Shown: positions 16,558-23,693, numbered from the stretch's first letter. The stretch is DNA of 35,724 nucleotides from CAYVQU01 sp964453155 (GCA_964453155.1 CAYVQU010000039.1:1-35724); one strand, 5' to 3'. Numbers and translations: made by a program. Notes: generated by a model not told the origin, from the sequence alone.

Positions 16558-18084
16558 GTGAACCATTTAAAAATGAAATTCCCAAATTTTGAAATGAAAA
16601 ATAGCCCGACTACCCTTCAGAAACAATTGGAACGCTCCCATCTATATGTAACGATCCTATCGGTTTTGATCCTGGAATTGCTGCTGGTGGCCGGATACCT
16701 GATTTACCTCCAGACAGATTTGGTCGCCAGTTGGGCCGGGGAGCAAGCCGCTTATATCGCCGAGGATATTATTTGGGTTTTAGAGGGGGATTCCCTGACC
16801 CCAAGTTTGGCCCAAGATTTCATTGCGGGTTCAGGACAGGTCCCGATGCTGGATGAAAGTGATGAGCTAGAGATCCACTCGGATGATATCGATCTACTCA
16901 TCATCTTTACCCCAGATTGGCAGGTACTGGCCAGCAACGACCACCGCAATTTCTATCCTGGTGATCAGTACGCCCCCGATCGACTCCCGGGCTTCACTGG
17001 AAAAATATTTTGGTGGAATTCTGCCCTCACCCCTGATTCAGATGGCTGGGTATCAGCCTATGCCGCTGAGAGAGACTACCATTACGGGGTTGCCAGTATC
17101 ATAGATGATGATCTTGAGGTCATTGGGCATGTCTATTATCGTGCCGCGTATATCGCGGCCCCATTCTCATCGGGAGAGACATTCGCGGCTTTTGTCATCG
17201 TTTTGCTCGGGTCGGCAGGGGTGGCAACCCTGGCTTCCAGTCTGGCGGGACGGCGGCTGGCACGCGGCGTCAGTCACCGGTTGGACCAGCTCCGGGTGAC
17301 TAGCGCGGCTTTGGCCGCCGGCGATTTAGACCAGCGGGTGGACCTGAAAGGTGAAGACGAGTTTGCTCAATTAGGCGCTCAATTCAATCATATGGCCGAT
17401 CAAATCGGCGAACAACTACGGCAACTGCGCGATCTGGCCGACCATAACGCCCTGCTCGCTGAGGAAGCACACGCCCTGGCCACCGTCGAAGAACGCAATC
17501 GGCTGGCCCGTGAACTGCATGATGCCGTCAAGCAACAAATTTTTGGACTGAGTTTGACCGCGGGCTCCATTCGGGGGTTGATCGGCAAAGATGTCGAGTT
17601 AGCTACCGAACGAATTCACCAACTTGAAACCCAGGCCCGTGACGTCCATCAGGAGATGGATGCCATTATCCAACAACTGCGGCCCGCGTCACTAGGTGAT
17701 CGGGGCTTAGCAGCGGCACTCGAAAATTTAACCCGCAAATGGGAAGATCAAACTCAAATTCCGGTGAATTTAAGGCTATCTGGAGCTCGCGAACTCCCTC
17801 TGTCAATCGAGCAGGCTCTTTTTCGCATTACCCAGGAAGCCCTCAACAATGTTCACCAACACGCCAACGCCGAGCAGGTTGACATTCGGCTGGCCTTTGA
17901 ACTCACCGAAGTTCACCTGCAAATTGAAGATGATGGCCAGGGATTTGACCCCGAGGCACCGCGGTCAGCAAAGTCATTAGGGCTGCGGAGTATGACGGAA
18001 CGCGCGGCGGAAATTGGTGGAGGGTTGCGGGTTGAGAGTTCGGAGGGGCGCGGTACGCTAATAGTGGTACAGGTTCCACTCTAG
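16558..18084 (+). CDS. NarL-type sensor histidine kinase with HAMP domain
   Basis: This membrane sensor kinase probably pairs with the NarL-type regulator at 20777. Layout: TM1 about 31-50, extracellular sensor about 52-203 of no recognised family, TM2 about 207-230, HAMP about 231-284, coiled coil, then the HisKA_3 dimerisation helix with phospho-acceptor His321 (ERNRLARELHDAVKQQ). The ATPase domain has the N-box in EALNNVHQHANA, DDGQGFDP and GLRSMTERA. The kinase core is intact. The start is unsure: GTG at 16558, ATG at 16573 and ATG at 16594 are all in frame and none has a good ribosome site; all precede TM1. Confidence 0.9.
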   Translation: MNHLKMKFPNFEMKNSPTTLQKQLERSHLYVTILSVLILELLLVAGYLIYLQTDLVASWAGEQAAYIAEDIIWVLEGDSLTPSLAQDFIAGSGQVPMLDESDELEIHSDDIDLLIIFTPDWQVLASNDHRNFYPGDQYAPDRLPGFTGKIFWWNSALTPDSDGWVSAYAAERDYHYGVASIIDDDLEVIGHVYYRAAYIAAPFSSGETFAAFVIVLLGSAGVATLASSLAGRRLARGVSHRLDQLRVTSAALAAGDLDQRVDLKGEDEFAQLGAQFNHMADQIGEQLRQLRDLADHNALLAEEAHALATVEERNRLARELHDAVKQQIFGLSLTAGSIRGLIGKDVELATERIHQLETQARDVHQEMDAIIQQLRPASLGDRGLAAALENLTRKWEDQTQIPVNLRLSGARELPLSIEQALFRITQEALNNVHQHANAEQVDIRLAFELTEVHLQIEDDGQGFDPEAPRSAKSLGLRSMTERAAEIGGGLRVESSEGRGTLIVVQVPL

Positions 18085-18157
18085 AGTTTATGGGAAAGTT
18101 ATTACCAGTCCAATCAAGTGTAGTACCTGTGCAGGCAGGTAACCATCTTCAGGAGTA

Positions 18158-18186
18158 GATTCCCGCTAAAAGCATGCGGTAATGAC
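18158..18186. repeat. ATTCCCGCTAAAAGCATGCGG-type short repeat
   Basis: GATTCCCGCTAAAAGCATGC followed by GGTAATGAC closely matches the right arm of the larger element at 22836-22909 (GGATTCCGCTAAGTGCATGC then GGGAATGAC). It ends 22 nt before the methyltransferase start. A small TACCTG/CAGGTA hairpin lies at 18124-18141. Confidence 0.6.
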
Positions 18187-18207
18187 ATCATTTTGGGAGA
18201 TTTCGAG

Positions 18208-18939
18208 ATGATACGATCAGAATGGCTAAAACAAATGCGACGGAAAACACAAGCGCTGTACGATCGGTTTGCACCGTTGTATTGGGTGAAGTACGGACTT
18301 CAACCGGATGAAACCCATCAAACATTTCTCCAAACTTTTTTGGAAAAGGTTCCCCCAAACAGCAGTCTGCTTTCGGCCGGGTGCGGGGCGGGACGTTATG
18401 ATGGGATATTGTCTGATGCGGGTCACAGTGTTCTCGGTATTGATCTGTCGGCCGGCATGTTAGCGCGGGCCAGAGAGAAATTTCCCCAAATTCGGTATGA
18501 ACAGATAGGGGTGCAAGAGATGGATTTCTACCATGAGTTTGACGGTGCGATCTGCATCGATGCCCTGGAGCACGTTTTTCCTGAAGATTGGCCCGTGATT
18601 GTGAAAGGATTCGCAGCCGCCCTGAAACCAGAGGGAGTACTGTATTTCACTCTGGACGTGTCAGCCACCGACTGGCTCCAAGCAGCCTATGAGCAAGGCC
18701 AGGCCAAAGGATTACCAATCGTTTTTGGCGAAGTGGCAGCCGAGGTGGCTGAAGCCTATAAAAAAGTGATGTCCCTGCCTATTGATGAAGTCCCAGACGA
18801 GTTAAGCGACAAGGCCGTCTACCATTATTACCCGTCGGTAGCGCAGGTTAAGCGCTGGCTCGATCAAGGAGGGTTTGTGATCGAAGCCAAGGGAGAAGGG
18901 AAATGGTACCAACACTTCGTGGTGAGAAAGAATAGGTGA
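18208..18939 (+). CDS. Class I SAM-dependent methyltransferase
   Basis: This 243-residue Rossmann-fold methyltransferase transfers a methyl group from S-adenosylmethionine. Motif I is LSAGCGAGRYDGIL, followed by the acidic VLGIDLSAGML loop and GAICIDALEHV, all typical. The ATG at 18208 is preferred to an upstream TTG because GGGAG lies 8 nt before it. The substrate cannot be read. The gene follows the sensor kinase and precedes a DAHP synthase on the same strand. Its stop codon lies inside the palindrome at 18931-18951. Confidence 0.85.
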   Translation: MIRSEWLKQMRRKTQALYDRFAPLYWVKYGLQPDETHQTFLQTFLEKVPPNSSLLSAGCGAGRYDGILSDAGHSVLGIDLSAGMLARAREKFPQIRYEQIGVQEMDFYHEFDGAICIDALEHVFPEDWPVIVKGFAAALKPEGVLYFTLDVSATDWLQAAYEQGQAKGLPIVFGEVAAEVAEAYKKVMSLPIDEVPDELSDKAVYHYYPSVAQVKRWLDQGGFVIEAKGEGKWYQHFVVRKNR

Positions 18940-18951
18940 CAGTCACCTATT
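18931..18951. terminator. Perfect 21-bp palindrome, GGTGACAGTCACC type
   Basis: AATAGGTGAC and GTCACCTATT pair perfectly around a single A. It contains the TGA stop of the methyltransferase and shares its core with the terminator at 11464-11514. There is no T tract after it, so it may terminate poorly or serve as a protein-binding site. Confidence 0.55.
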
Positions 18952-19003
18952 CTGAATTCTGTGATTTAATGGGGCGAATTTCAACTTATACTGGAGTCAA
19001 ACC

Positions 19004-20116
19004 ATGCTCGTTATCCTGAGACCCAATACCGATGAGAATTCTCGCCATTTTAAGAAAACCTGGAATCATCTCAGCAACCTGCCCAATGTGCAACTCAAAA
19101 AACATATGGTTAAGGGGCAGCAACAGCAGCTTACGGAAATTTACCTGATTGGCGATACTGTCCACGTAGACCGCGATCAAATTGCAGCATTACCGGGGGT
19201 CGAACGGGTGGTTCGCATCTCTGAGAGCTACCGGATTTTGGGACGGCATCATGATAATAAGCGGGCAGTCGGGTTCGATTACAACGGGATCCATTTTAGT
19301 CAGGATAATCTCAACATCTTTGCTGGACTATGCGCGGTCGATTCGCGCGAACATAGCGAAATGATGATGAAAGCGCTCCAGGAAAATGGGCAGCAGTGCA
19401 CCCGGATGGGGGCCTACAAACCACGCACGAATCCCTATTCATTCCAGGGGCACGGCCAAAGTTGCCTGTCTTACATTTTTGAGTTGGCGGGTAAATACGA
19501 CATCAAAGTCATCGCGATGGAAATCACCCATGAACGCCAAATCGAAGAAATCGCCGCTTGCCTGGAAAAAACGGGGCAACCCACTGGGGTCATATTGCAA
19601 GTTGGAACCCGCAACATCCAAAACTTCGAACTGCTCAAGAACATCGGCCGCCAGCAGGAATTTCCAGTACTGCTCAAGCGCGGCTTTGGCATCACCTTGA
19701 GCGAATCGCTGAATGCGGCCGAATATCTGGCTACCGAAGGAAACGCAAATGTGATATTCTGTTTACGTGGCATGAAAACCGAGCTGAGCAAACCCCATCG
19801 CAACTTTGTCGATTTTGTCCATGTTCCGGTGATCAAGCGGTTGACCCGCATGCCTGTCTGTATTGACCCCTCCCACTCCGTGGGTGCCCGCGAGCGAGAT
19901 CCAGATGGCATGTTAGAAATTTTCCACGCCACCGCCCAAGGCATCATCGCCGGAGCCAATATGGTCTTGGTCGATTTTCATCCTGTGCCGCGTAAAGCAT
20001 TGGTAGATGGTCCCCAAGCTCTGTATTTGGATGAATTGCCGGTATTTTTAGAAGATATCCGCATCACCCGTGAGGCTTATCAGAAACGACGACAATTAAA
20101 ATTGGTGAGAAGATAA
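19004..20116 (+). CDS. aroF: Divergent type I-beta DAHP synthase (AroF-like)
   Basis: The family joins phosphoenolpyruvate and erythrose 4-phosphate in the first step of aromatic biosynthesis. The 370 residues have an N-terminal ferredoxin-like regulatory domain (about 1-75) and the barrel with GAYKPRTNPYSFQG. Compared with the Thermotoga type enzyme, metal ligand Cys110 (AGLCAVDS; usual AGPCSVE) and His291 (DPSHSVG) are kept, as is Asp335. The glutamate ligand (usual EVHP) is Asp324 (VDFHP), and the usual CERG reads CLRG. So it may be a slow, altered or repurposed paralogue. GGAG precedes the ATG by 7 nt. No other shikimate gene is near. Confidence 0.82.
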   Translation: MLVILRPNTDENSRHFKKTWNHLSNLPNVQLKKHMVKGQQQQLTEIYLIGDTVHVDRDQIAALPGVERVVRISESYRILGRHHDNKRAVGFDYNGIHFSQDNLNIFAGLCAVDSREHSEMMMKALQENGQQCTRMGAYKPRTNPYSFQGHGQSCLSYIFELAGKYDIKVIAMEITHERQIEEIAACLEKTGQPTGVILQVGTRNIQNFELLKNIGRQQEFPVLLKRGFGITLSESLNAAEYLATEGNANVIFCLRGMKTELSKPHRNFVDFVHVPVIKRLTRMPVCIDPSHSVGARERDPDGMLEIFHATAQGIIAGANMVLVDFHPVPRKALVDGPQALYLDELPVFLEDIRITREAYQKRRQLKLVRR

Positions 20117-20127
20117 TTTTAATTTCT

Positions 20128-20225
20128 CGGCGATTGAAATCGCGGCAGCAGCCACAAAACTTGCGCGAGTTAGAATCAGACGCCGCAGGGCAACTTCGCA
20201 AGAGTCGCGGTGACTTTAGTCGCCG
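20128..20225. repeat. Intergenic palindrome, GGCGATTGAAATCGC/GACTTTAGTCGCC family
   Basis: The outer arms CGGCGATTGAAATCGCG and CGCGGTGACTTTAGTCGCCG are degenerate complements. The interior has ACTTGCGCGAGTT and CAACTTCGCAAGAGT words that also pair loosely. It fills the gap before the putative selenoprotein gene. Confidence 0.6.
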
Positions 20226-20255
20226 GATCGTTAGAAAGATGAACAGGAGTCCCCA

Positions 20256-20708
20256 ATGATCAACAAAACTCCGCAACGCGCTCGCGAACTGTTCCGTGAC
20301 GGCGGCTTTTATTGAGCTGAGAGCGTCCTTTTGGCAGTTGCCGAATCTCAAGGAATAGAATCTGACCTGCTCCCCATGATCGCGACCGGTTTTTGCAGCG
20401 GGATGGCCCGCACCGGCGGTTTTTGCGGGGCCTTGAGCGGCGCCATCATGGGTTTAGGATTGTTGTCCGGTCGCAGTGCACCGCATGGGTCCGTCGAAGA
20501 AAATTACGAAAAAGTCCAAAAACTCCTGGCCGAGTTTGAAACCCAGTATGGTTCCACCAATTGCGAAGAACTAACCGGCTGTCACCTCGGCACTGACGAA
20601 GGTCAGACCAAATTCCGAGCAACCAACCAGCATACCAAATGCCTGGAATACGCCGAATTCGCCACCCAAACAGTCACTTCCCTAGGCGAAATTAAAATCC
20701 ACGAATGA
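20256..20708 (+). CDS. C_GCAxxG_C_C redox protein with in-frame UGA (putative selenocysteine 20)
   Basis: Read through one TGA (20313-20315), the frame gives 150 residues, matching the roughly 140-residue C_GCAxxG_C_C redox family. The ATG at 20256 has a strong AGGAG 6 nt upstream. The first part reads ARELFRDGGFY-x-AESVLLA, where x (residue 20) is the TGA and the family has its first conserved Cys (as in GYNCAQAVL). The remaining signature follows: Cys47, the FCGALSG motif with Cys57, then Cys103, Cys109 and Cys129. Either TGA encodes selenocysteine or a Cys codon (TGC/TGT) mutated to TGA and left a broken gene. An in-frame TTG at 20331 would give a version lacking the first motif. Confidence 0.7.
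20318..20350 (+). promoter_or_regulatory. Possible bacterial SECIS hairpin
   Basis: Two nucleotides after the in-frame TGA, a lower stem TGAGA/TCTCA (20318-20322, 20346-20350) carries a 7-nt left bulge. An upper 6-bp stem TTTGGC/GCCGAA (20330-20335, 20340-20345, one T-G pair) closes on an AGTT loop. The loop is 21-24 nt after the TGA and has a G in its second position, within the usual range for bacterial SECIS elements. The structure was drawn by hand and its stability has not been calculated. Confidence 0.4.
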
Positions 20709-20717
20709 TATCTATCG

Positions 20718-20762
20718 TAGGGACGCAATACATTGTGCCCTAAGGGTATATTGCGCCCCAAC
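20718..20762. repeat. Intergenic palindrome, GTAGGGACGCAAT/ATTGCGCCCCAAC family
   Basis: GTAGGGACGCAATACATTG on the left and GGGTATATTGCGCCCCAAC on the right are imperfect complements, 14 nt before the response-regulator start. The words resemble those at 15459-15487 and 21457-21517. Confidence 0.6.
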
Positions 20763-20776
20763 CCGAATATTTGAAA

Positions 20777-21427
20777 ATGTCCCCAGAAATAAACGTTTAC
20801 ATTGTTGATGACCACCCCATCGTCCGCCAAGGTTTGCGCCAACTGCTTGAGGTTCAGGATGGAATTCAGGTGGTCGGCGAGGCCCCGGATGGGGAAACGG
20901 CCCTGAAAGAAATCGCCGATCTGCTCCCCGATGTGGTCTTGATGGACCTGGTCATGCCCGGGATGAACGGAGTGGAGGCGACGCGCGAGATTCGAGCGCT
21001 TAGTCCCCATACCCAGGTGGTGGTGCTAACCAGCCATCATGAGGATGCCCTGGTATTTCCGGCGATTAAAGCGGGGGCGTTGAGTTATCTGCTCAAAAGC
21101 TCGCTGCCAGAGGAAGTCATCGAGGCGATCCGGGCTGCGGCTAAGCGAGAATCGCGGCTTCACCCCCGGATCGCCCAGCGGTTAATGCAGGAGATTTCAG
21201 GGGACTCCCCCTCCCTAGACGCCCTCACCCCCCGCGAGTTGGAAGTCCTGAAACTTGTCGCTCAGGGTCAGGACAACCGTGGGATCGCAGCCGACCTGGT
21301 GCTCAGCGAGAAAACCGTCAAAACCCATGTCAGCAACATCCTCAGCAAACTCCAACTCGCCGACCGGACCCAGGCAGCAATCTACGCCCTGAAACAGCGG
21401 ATTGTGCCGTTGGATGATGAGGCCTGA
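20777..21427 (+). CDS. NarL/FixJ-type response regulator
   Basis: This 216-residue two-domain regulator has a receiver domain with acidic pocket Asp11-Asp12 (VYIVDDHP), phospho-acceptor Asp57 (VLMDLVMPG) and the usual Thr/Lys (VVLTS, YLLKS). A LuxR-type helix-turn-helix follows (TPRELEVLKLVAQGQDNRGI, then SEKTVKTHVSNILSKL). It is the likely partner of the NarL-type kinase at 16558-18084, although three genes lie between them. The ATG at 20777 is preferred to a TTG two codons upstream; no clear Shine-Dalgarno is visible because the palindrome at 20718-20762 occupies the leader. Its targets are not known. Confidence 0.93.
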   Translation: MSPEINVYIVDDHPIVRQGLRQLLEVQDGIQVVGEAPDGETALKEIADLLPDVVLMDLVMPGMNGVEATREIRALSPHTQVVVLTSHHEDALVFPAIKAGALSYLLKSSLPEEVIEAIRAAAKRESRLHPRIAQRLMQEISGDSPSLDALTPRELEVLKLVAQGQDNRGIAADLVLSEKTVKTHVSNILSKLQLADRTQAAIYALKQRIVPLDDEA

Positions 21428-21456
21428 TAGCTTCTGACAGCCGATAAGAGGATAAT

Positions 21457-21517
21457 GTTGGGGCGAAGCATCCGGTGTATTTTATTGCGCCAAAATAGAA
21501 GAACGCTTTGCCCCAAC
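21457..21517. repeat. Inverted repeat GTTGGGGCGAAGC flanking the thiolase leader
   Basis: GTTGGGGCGAAGC (21457-21469) and GCTTTGCCCCAAC (21505-21517) are complementary at 12 of 13 positions with a 35-nt loop. It ends 11 nt before the thiolase ATG. Confidence 0.75.
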
Positions 21518-21528
21518 CAAGAAGAATC

Positions 21529-22686
21529 ATGCGCCAAGTAGCCATTTTAGGAATCGGACAAACCCCAGTCTCCGAACACTGGGATCAATCATTACTCGTT
21601 TTGGCCGGGGAAGCCGTGTTTGCTCTGTTAGAAGATGCCGGACGGGAACGGGCTGATGCCATTTACGTCGGGAATATGCTCTCCGGGCTGCTGGAAAAAC
21701 AGGAACACTTCGGCACCATGCTGGCTGACTGGGTCGGGATGCGGGGGATCGAGGCCATGAAGATCGAGGCCGCCTGTGGCTCGGGCGCGGCGGCCTTCCG
21801 GATGGGCCTGATGGCCGTGGCTTCGGGTGAGATCGACAGCGCTATCGTGGTTGGTGCTGAAAAAATGACCGATTCACTCCCAAAAGAAACCACCGCCGCC
21901 CTGGCAACCGCGGCCGACGCCGATTGGGAGATCATCCACGGCCTGTCGTTTGTGGGGCTCAACGCCCTAGTCATGCAGCGCTACATGCACGAATATGGCT
22001 GGCAGCACGAGGATTTCGCCCCTTTTGCGATAAACGCCCATGCTAACGCCCGCCACAACCCCAACGCCCGCCTGCATCTCAATCTGACCAAAGAACAATA
22101 TCTTAAGGCCCCAATGGTCTCCAGCCCGATCAATTTGATGGATGCCTCGGCCATTGGCGATGGGGCCGCGGCGGCATTCATCGTCCCGGCGGAGCAACTG
22201 CGGAATCGAAATGGCAACCCTGTCATCACAGTGACTGGATCAGGCTCCGCAACGGATTCAATCGCGGTTCACGATCGTAAAGATCCCTTGTGGCTGACCG
22301 CGGCTGAAAAATCCGTCCGGCAGGCGTATGCTCAAGCCGGGGTCGGATCAGAGGACATTGATGTCTTCGAATTGCATGATGCGTTCACAATCATGGCCGC
22401 GCTTTCTTTGGAAGCCAGCGGCTTCGCCGAACGCGGCCTCGGCGTGGTACTTGGTTTAGAAAATGAGATCGGCCCCGCTGGAAAAATCCCGATCACGACC
22501 CGCGGCGGCCTAAAAGCCCGCGGCCACCCCGTCGGCGCAACCGGGATGTATCAAATCGTTGAGGTCGTCGAACAGCTACGCGGTCAGGCCGGGGGCACCC
22601 AGGTCGAAGGGGCCAAAATTGGGATGGCGCAAAACATCGGCGGCAGCGGCGCAACGATTTTGACGCATATCCTGAAAACGACTTAG
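21529..22686 (+). CDS. Acetyl-CoA acetyltransferase-like thiolase (SCP-x type)
   Basis: This 385-residue thiolase-fold enzyme condenses or cleaves acyl-CoA chains. The nucleophile is Cys83 in EAACGSGAAAF. The histidine motif RGHPVGATG and the closing NIGGSGATILTHIL are present. The pattern is that of the SCP-x/archaeal-type thiolases rather than the classic PhaA/FadA. Many members of this group act with an adjacent DUF35 (OB-fold/Zn-ribbon) protein and HMG-CoA synthase; neither is next to it here. The ATG at 21529 (MRQVAILGIGQTPV) is chosen over a TTG seven codons upstream, since the family starts at this point. Confidence 0.9.
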   Translation: MRQVAILGIGQTPVSEHWDQSLLVLAGEAVFALLEDAGRERADAIYVGNMLSGLLEKQEHFGTMLADWVGMRGIEAMKIEAACGSGAAAFRMGLMAVASGEIDSAIVVGAEKMTDSLPKETTAALATAADADWEIIHGLSFVGLNALVMQRYMHEYGWQHEDFAPFAINAHANARHNPNARLHLNLTKEQYLKAPMVSSPINLMDASAIGDGAAAAFIVPAEQLRNRNGNPVITVTGSGSATDSIAVHDRKDPLWLTAAEKSVRQAYAQAGVGSEDIDVFELHDAFTIMAALSLEASGFAERGLGVVLGLENEIGPAGKIPITTRGGLKARGHPVGATGMYQIVEVVEQLRGQAGGTQVEGAKIGMAQNIGGSGATILTHILKTT

Positions 22687-22724
22687 GAATGCAGAAAGGG
22701 GAATGTTGAATTGAAAATGATGAA

Positions 22725-22756
22725 AAAACGGTTCATGCTTGGGCGTGGACCGTTTT
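22725..22756 (+). terminator. Terminator after the thiolase gene
   Basis: AAAACGGTTCATG and CGTGGACCGTTTT pair over 13 positions (two G-T wobbles) with a 6-nt loop, followed by GTGTTTG. It lies 39 nt after the stop codon. Confidence 0.65.
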
Positions 22757-22835
22757 GTGTTTGGGAATTCAGAACACGAATGCCGCGAATGGAACGAATG
22801 ATACGAATTTTAATTGATCAGCTAGATGATGCAGT

Positions 22836-22909
22836 GTCATTCCCGCACGATTTTAGCAGGATTCAACAGCTGAGACGAATGGATTCCGCTAAGTGCATGC
22901 GGGAATGAC
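22836..22909. repeat. Nested palindrome, GTCATTCCCGCA family
   Basis: GTCATTCCCGCA (22836-22847) and TGCGGGAATGAC (22898-22909) are perfect 12-bp complements; a second pair of GGATTC-type words lies inside. The right arm is shared with 18158-18186. Similar GTCATTCCCGC repeats are widespread in bacteria. Confidence 0.75.
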
Positions 22910-22950
22910 AAAACAAAATGTGTGGTGTTCCTGAATAATTGAGCATTATC

Positions 22951-23039
22951 TTTTGTACACGGATTGTGCGGATTTTCCGGATTTTTTTCTCTGGAAATGC
23001 CAAGAAAATCCGTATCATGCGTAAAATCCGCGTACAAAA
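22951..23039. repeat. Nested palindrome, GTACACGGATT/AATCCGCGTAC family
   Basis: The left arm has TTTTGTACACGGATTGTGCG then GATTTTCCGGATTTTT. The right arm has AAAATCCGTATCATGCG then TAAAATCCGCGTACAAAA. Complementarity is high, with shifts between words. It lies inside the outer element at 22773-23122. Confidence 0.8.
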
Positions 23040-23219
23040 AACAGCAGCTTTATTTGGGAACAACTCTAATTTTATTGCAAAGCCATTCGTGGTATTCGTC
23101 CTAGTCGTGAAATTCGTGTTTTCCCGCCAATTTTTCACGAAAAATGCATTTTGGGGGCGATCTTACAGATTTGATAATTGAATTTTCTGAATTAAAGTTT
23201 GAAAATATTTAAAAATACC

Positions 23220-23247
23220 TTGACATTATTGATTTTTACACTATAAT
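23220..23247 (+). promoter_or_regulatory. Strong sigma-70-type promoter of the SHOCT-like gene set
   Basis: A consensus TTGACA (23220-23225) and a consensus TATAAT (23242-23247) are 16 nt apart in an AT-rich stretch. They lie about 60 nt before the DUF2089 gene, and transcription should begin near 23254. It is the best promoter match in the window. Confidence 0.8.
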
Positions 23248-23249
23248 AC

Positions 23250-23271
23250 CGCTAACACAATAAAATTAGCG
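23250..23271. promoter_or_regulatory. Dyad at the expected transcription start, possible operator
   Basis: CGCTAA (23250-23255) and TTAGCG (23266-23271) form a perfect 6-bp dyad with a 10-nt centre. It covers the predicted start of transcription, where a repressor would block polymerase. The first gene product (DUF2089) has a helix-turn-helix-like region and could bind here; this is an inference. Confidence 0.4.
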
Positions 23272-23308
23272 CGTTTTATCGCGACTTTTGCATCGAAAGG
23301 ACAGACCT

Positions 23309-23692
23309 ATGCAACCATTACCGAGCAATTGTCCCCTCTGTAACGGGGAAGTGACCGTTACCAAAATTTATTGCCGCGACTGCGATTCGACCATCGAGGG
23401 CCGGTTTAGCGGTGGCGCATTTTCCCAATTAACCTTAGAACAAATGGCATTTGTCGAAACTTTTATTCGCTGCGAGGGGAAAATTACGCGGATGGAAGCC
23501 GAACTGGGTCTCTCTTACCCCACCATCCGTAACCGCCTACATGAAGTCATTCGGGGATTGGGTTATGAGCCTGGAGAAACGGAAGCCTCCGGCATGTCTG
23601 AGGCTGAACGCCGCAAAATCCTCGAATCGCTCGAAAAAGGCGAGATCAGTTACGAAGTCGCGATGCAGATGCTGGAAGATAACGAGGTGTGA
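23309..23692 (+). CDS. DUF2089 family zinc-ribbon/HTH protein
   Basis: This 127-residue protein has an N-terminal zinc ribbon (CPLC at 8-11 and CRDC further on). A helix-turn-helix-like part follows (RMEAELGLSYPTIRNRLHEV). The C-terminal helical hairpin (AERRKILESLEKGEISYEVA) is also found in the next four genes. The fold suggests a DNA-binding regulator, perhaps of its own operon. The start at 23309 has AAAGG 8 nt upstream and lies behind a strong promoter. The gene ends 1 nt before the next. Confidence 0.88.
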   Translation: MQPLPSNCPLCNGEVTVTKIYCRDCDSTIEGRFSGGAFSQLTLEQMAFVETFIRCEGKITRMEAELGLSYPTIRNRLHEVIRGLGYEPGETEASGMSEAERRKILESLEKGEISYEVAMQMLEDNEV

Positions 23693-23693
23693 A

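Larger units (their letters stand above)
22773..23122. repeat. Outer palindrome, CACGAATG/CATTCGTG family, with two others nested inside
   Basis: The left arm (22773-22811, words AACACGAATG, CCGCGAATGG, AACGAATGAT, ACGAATTTT) and the right arm (23084-23122, words CATTCGTGG, TATTCGTCC, GAAATTCGTGTTT) are complementary word chains about 270 nt apart. The same family has a compact form at 27471-27561, where the arms are nearly adjacent. Between the arms lie two other palindromes (22836-22909 and 22951-23039), as if inserted one after another. The 620-nt gap holds no convincing gene. Confidence 0.7.

Noticed and set aside
20331..20708. Gene for the C_GCAxxG_C_C protein starting at TTG 20331
   Set aside because: It lacks a ribosome site and the first family motif; the upstream frame with AGGAG and ATG at 20256 matches the family across the TGA.
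22773..23122. CRISPR array
   Set aside because: Repeated words are 6-10 nt, degenerate and inverted, without constant direct repeats or uniform spacers; no cas gene is present.
22939..23181. 80-residue frame in the gap before the DUF2089 gene
   Set aside because: It reads through two palindromes; its Ile/Phe/Arg repeats reflect the repeat words, not a protein.
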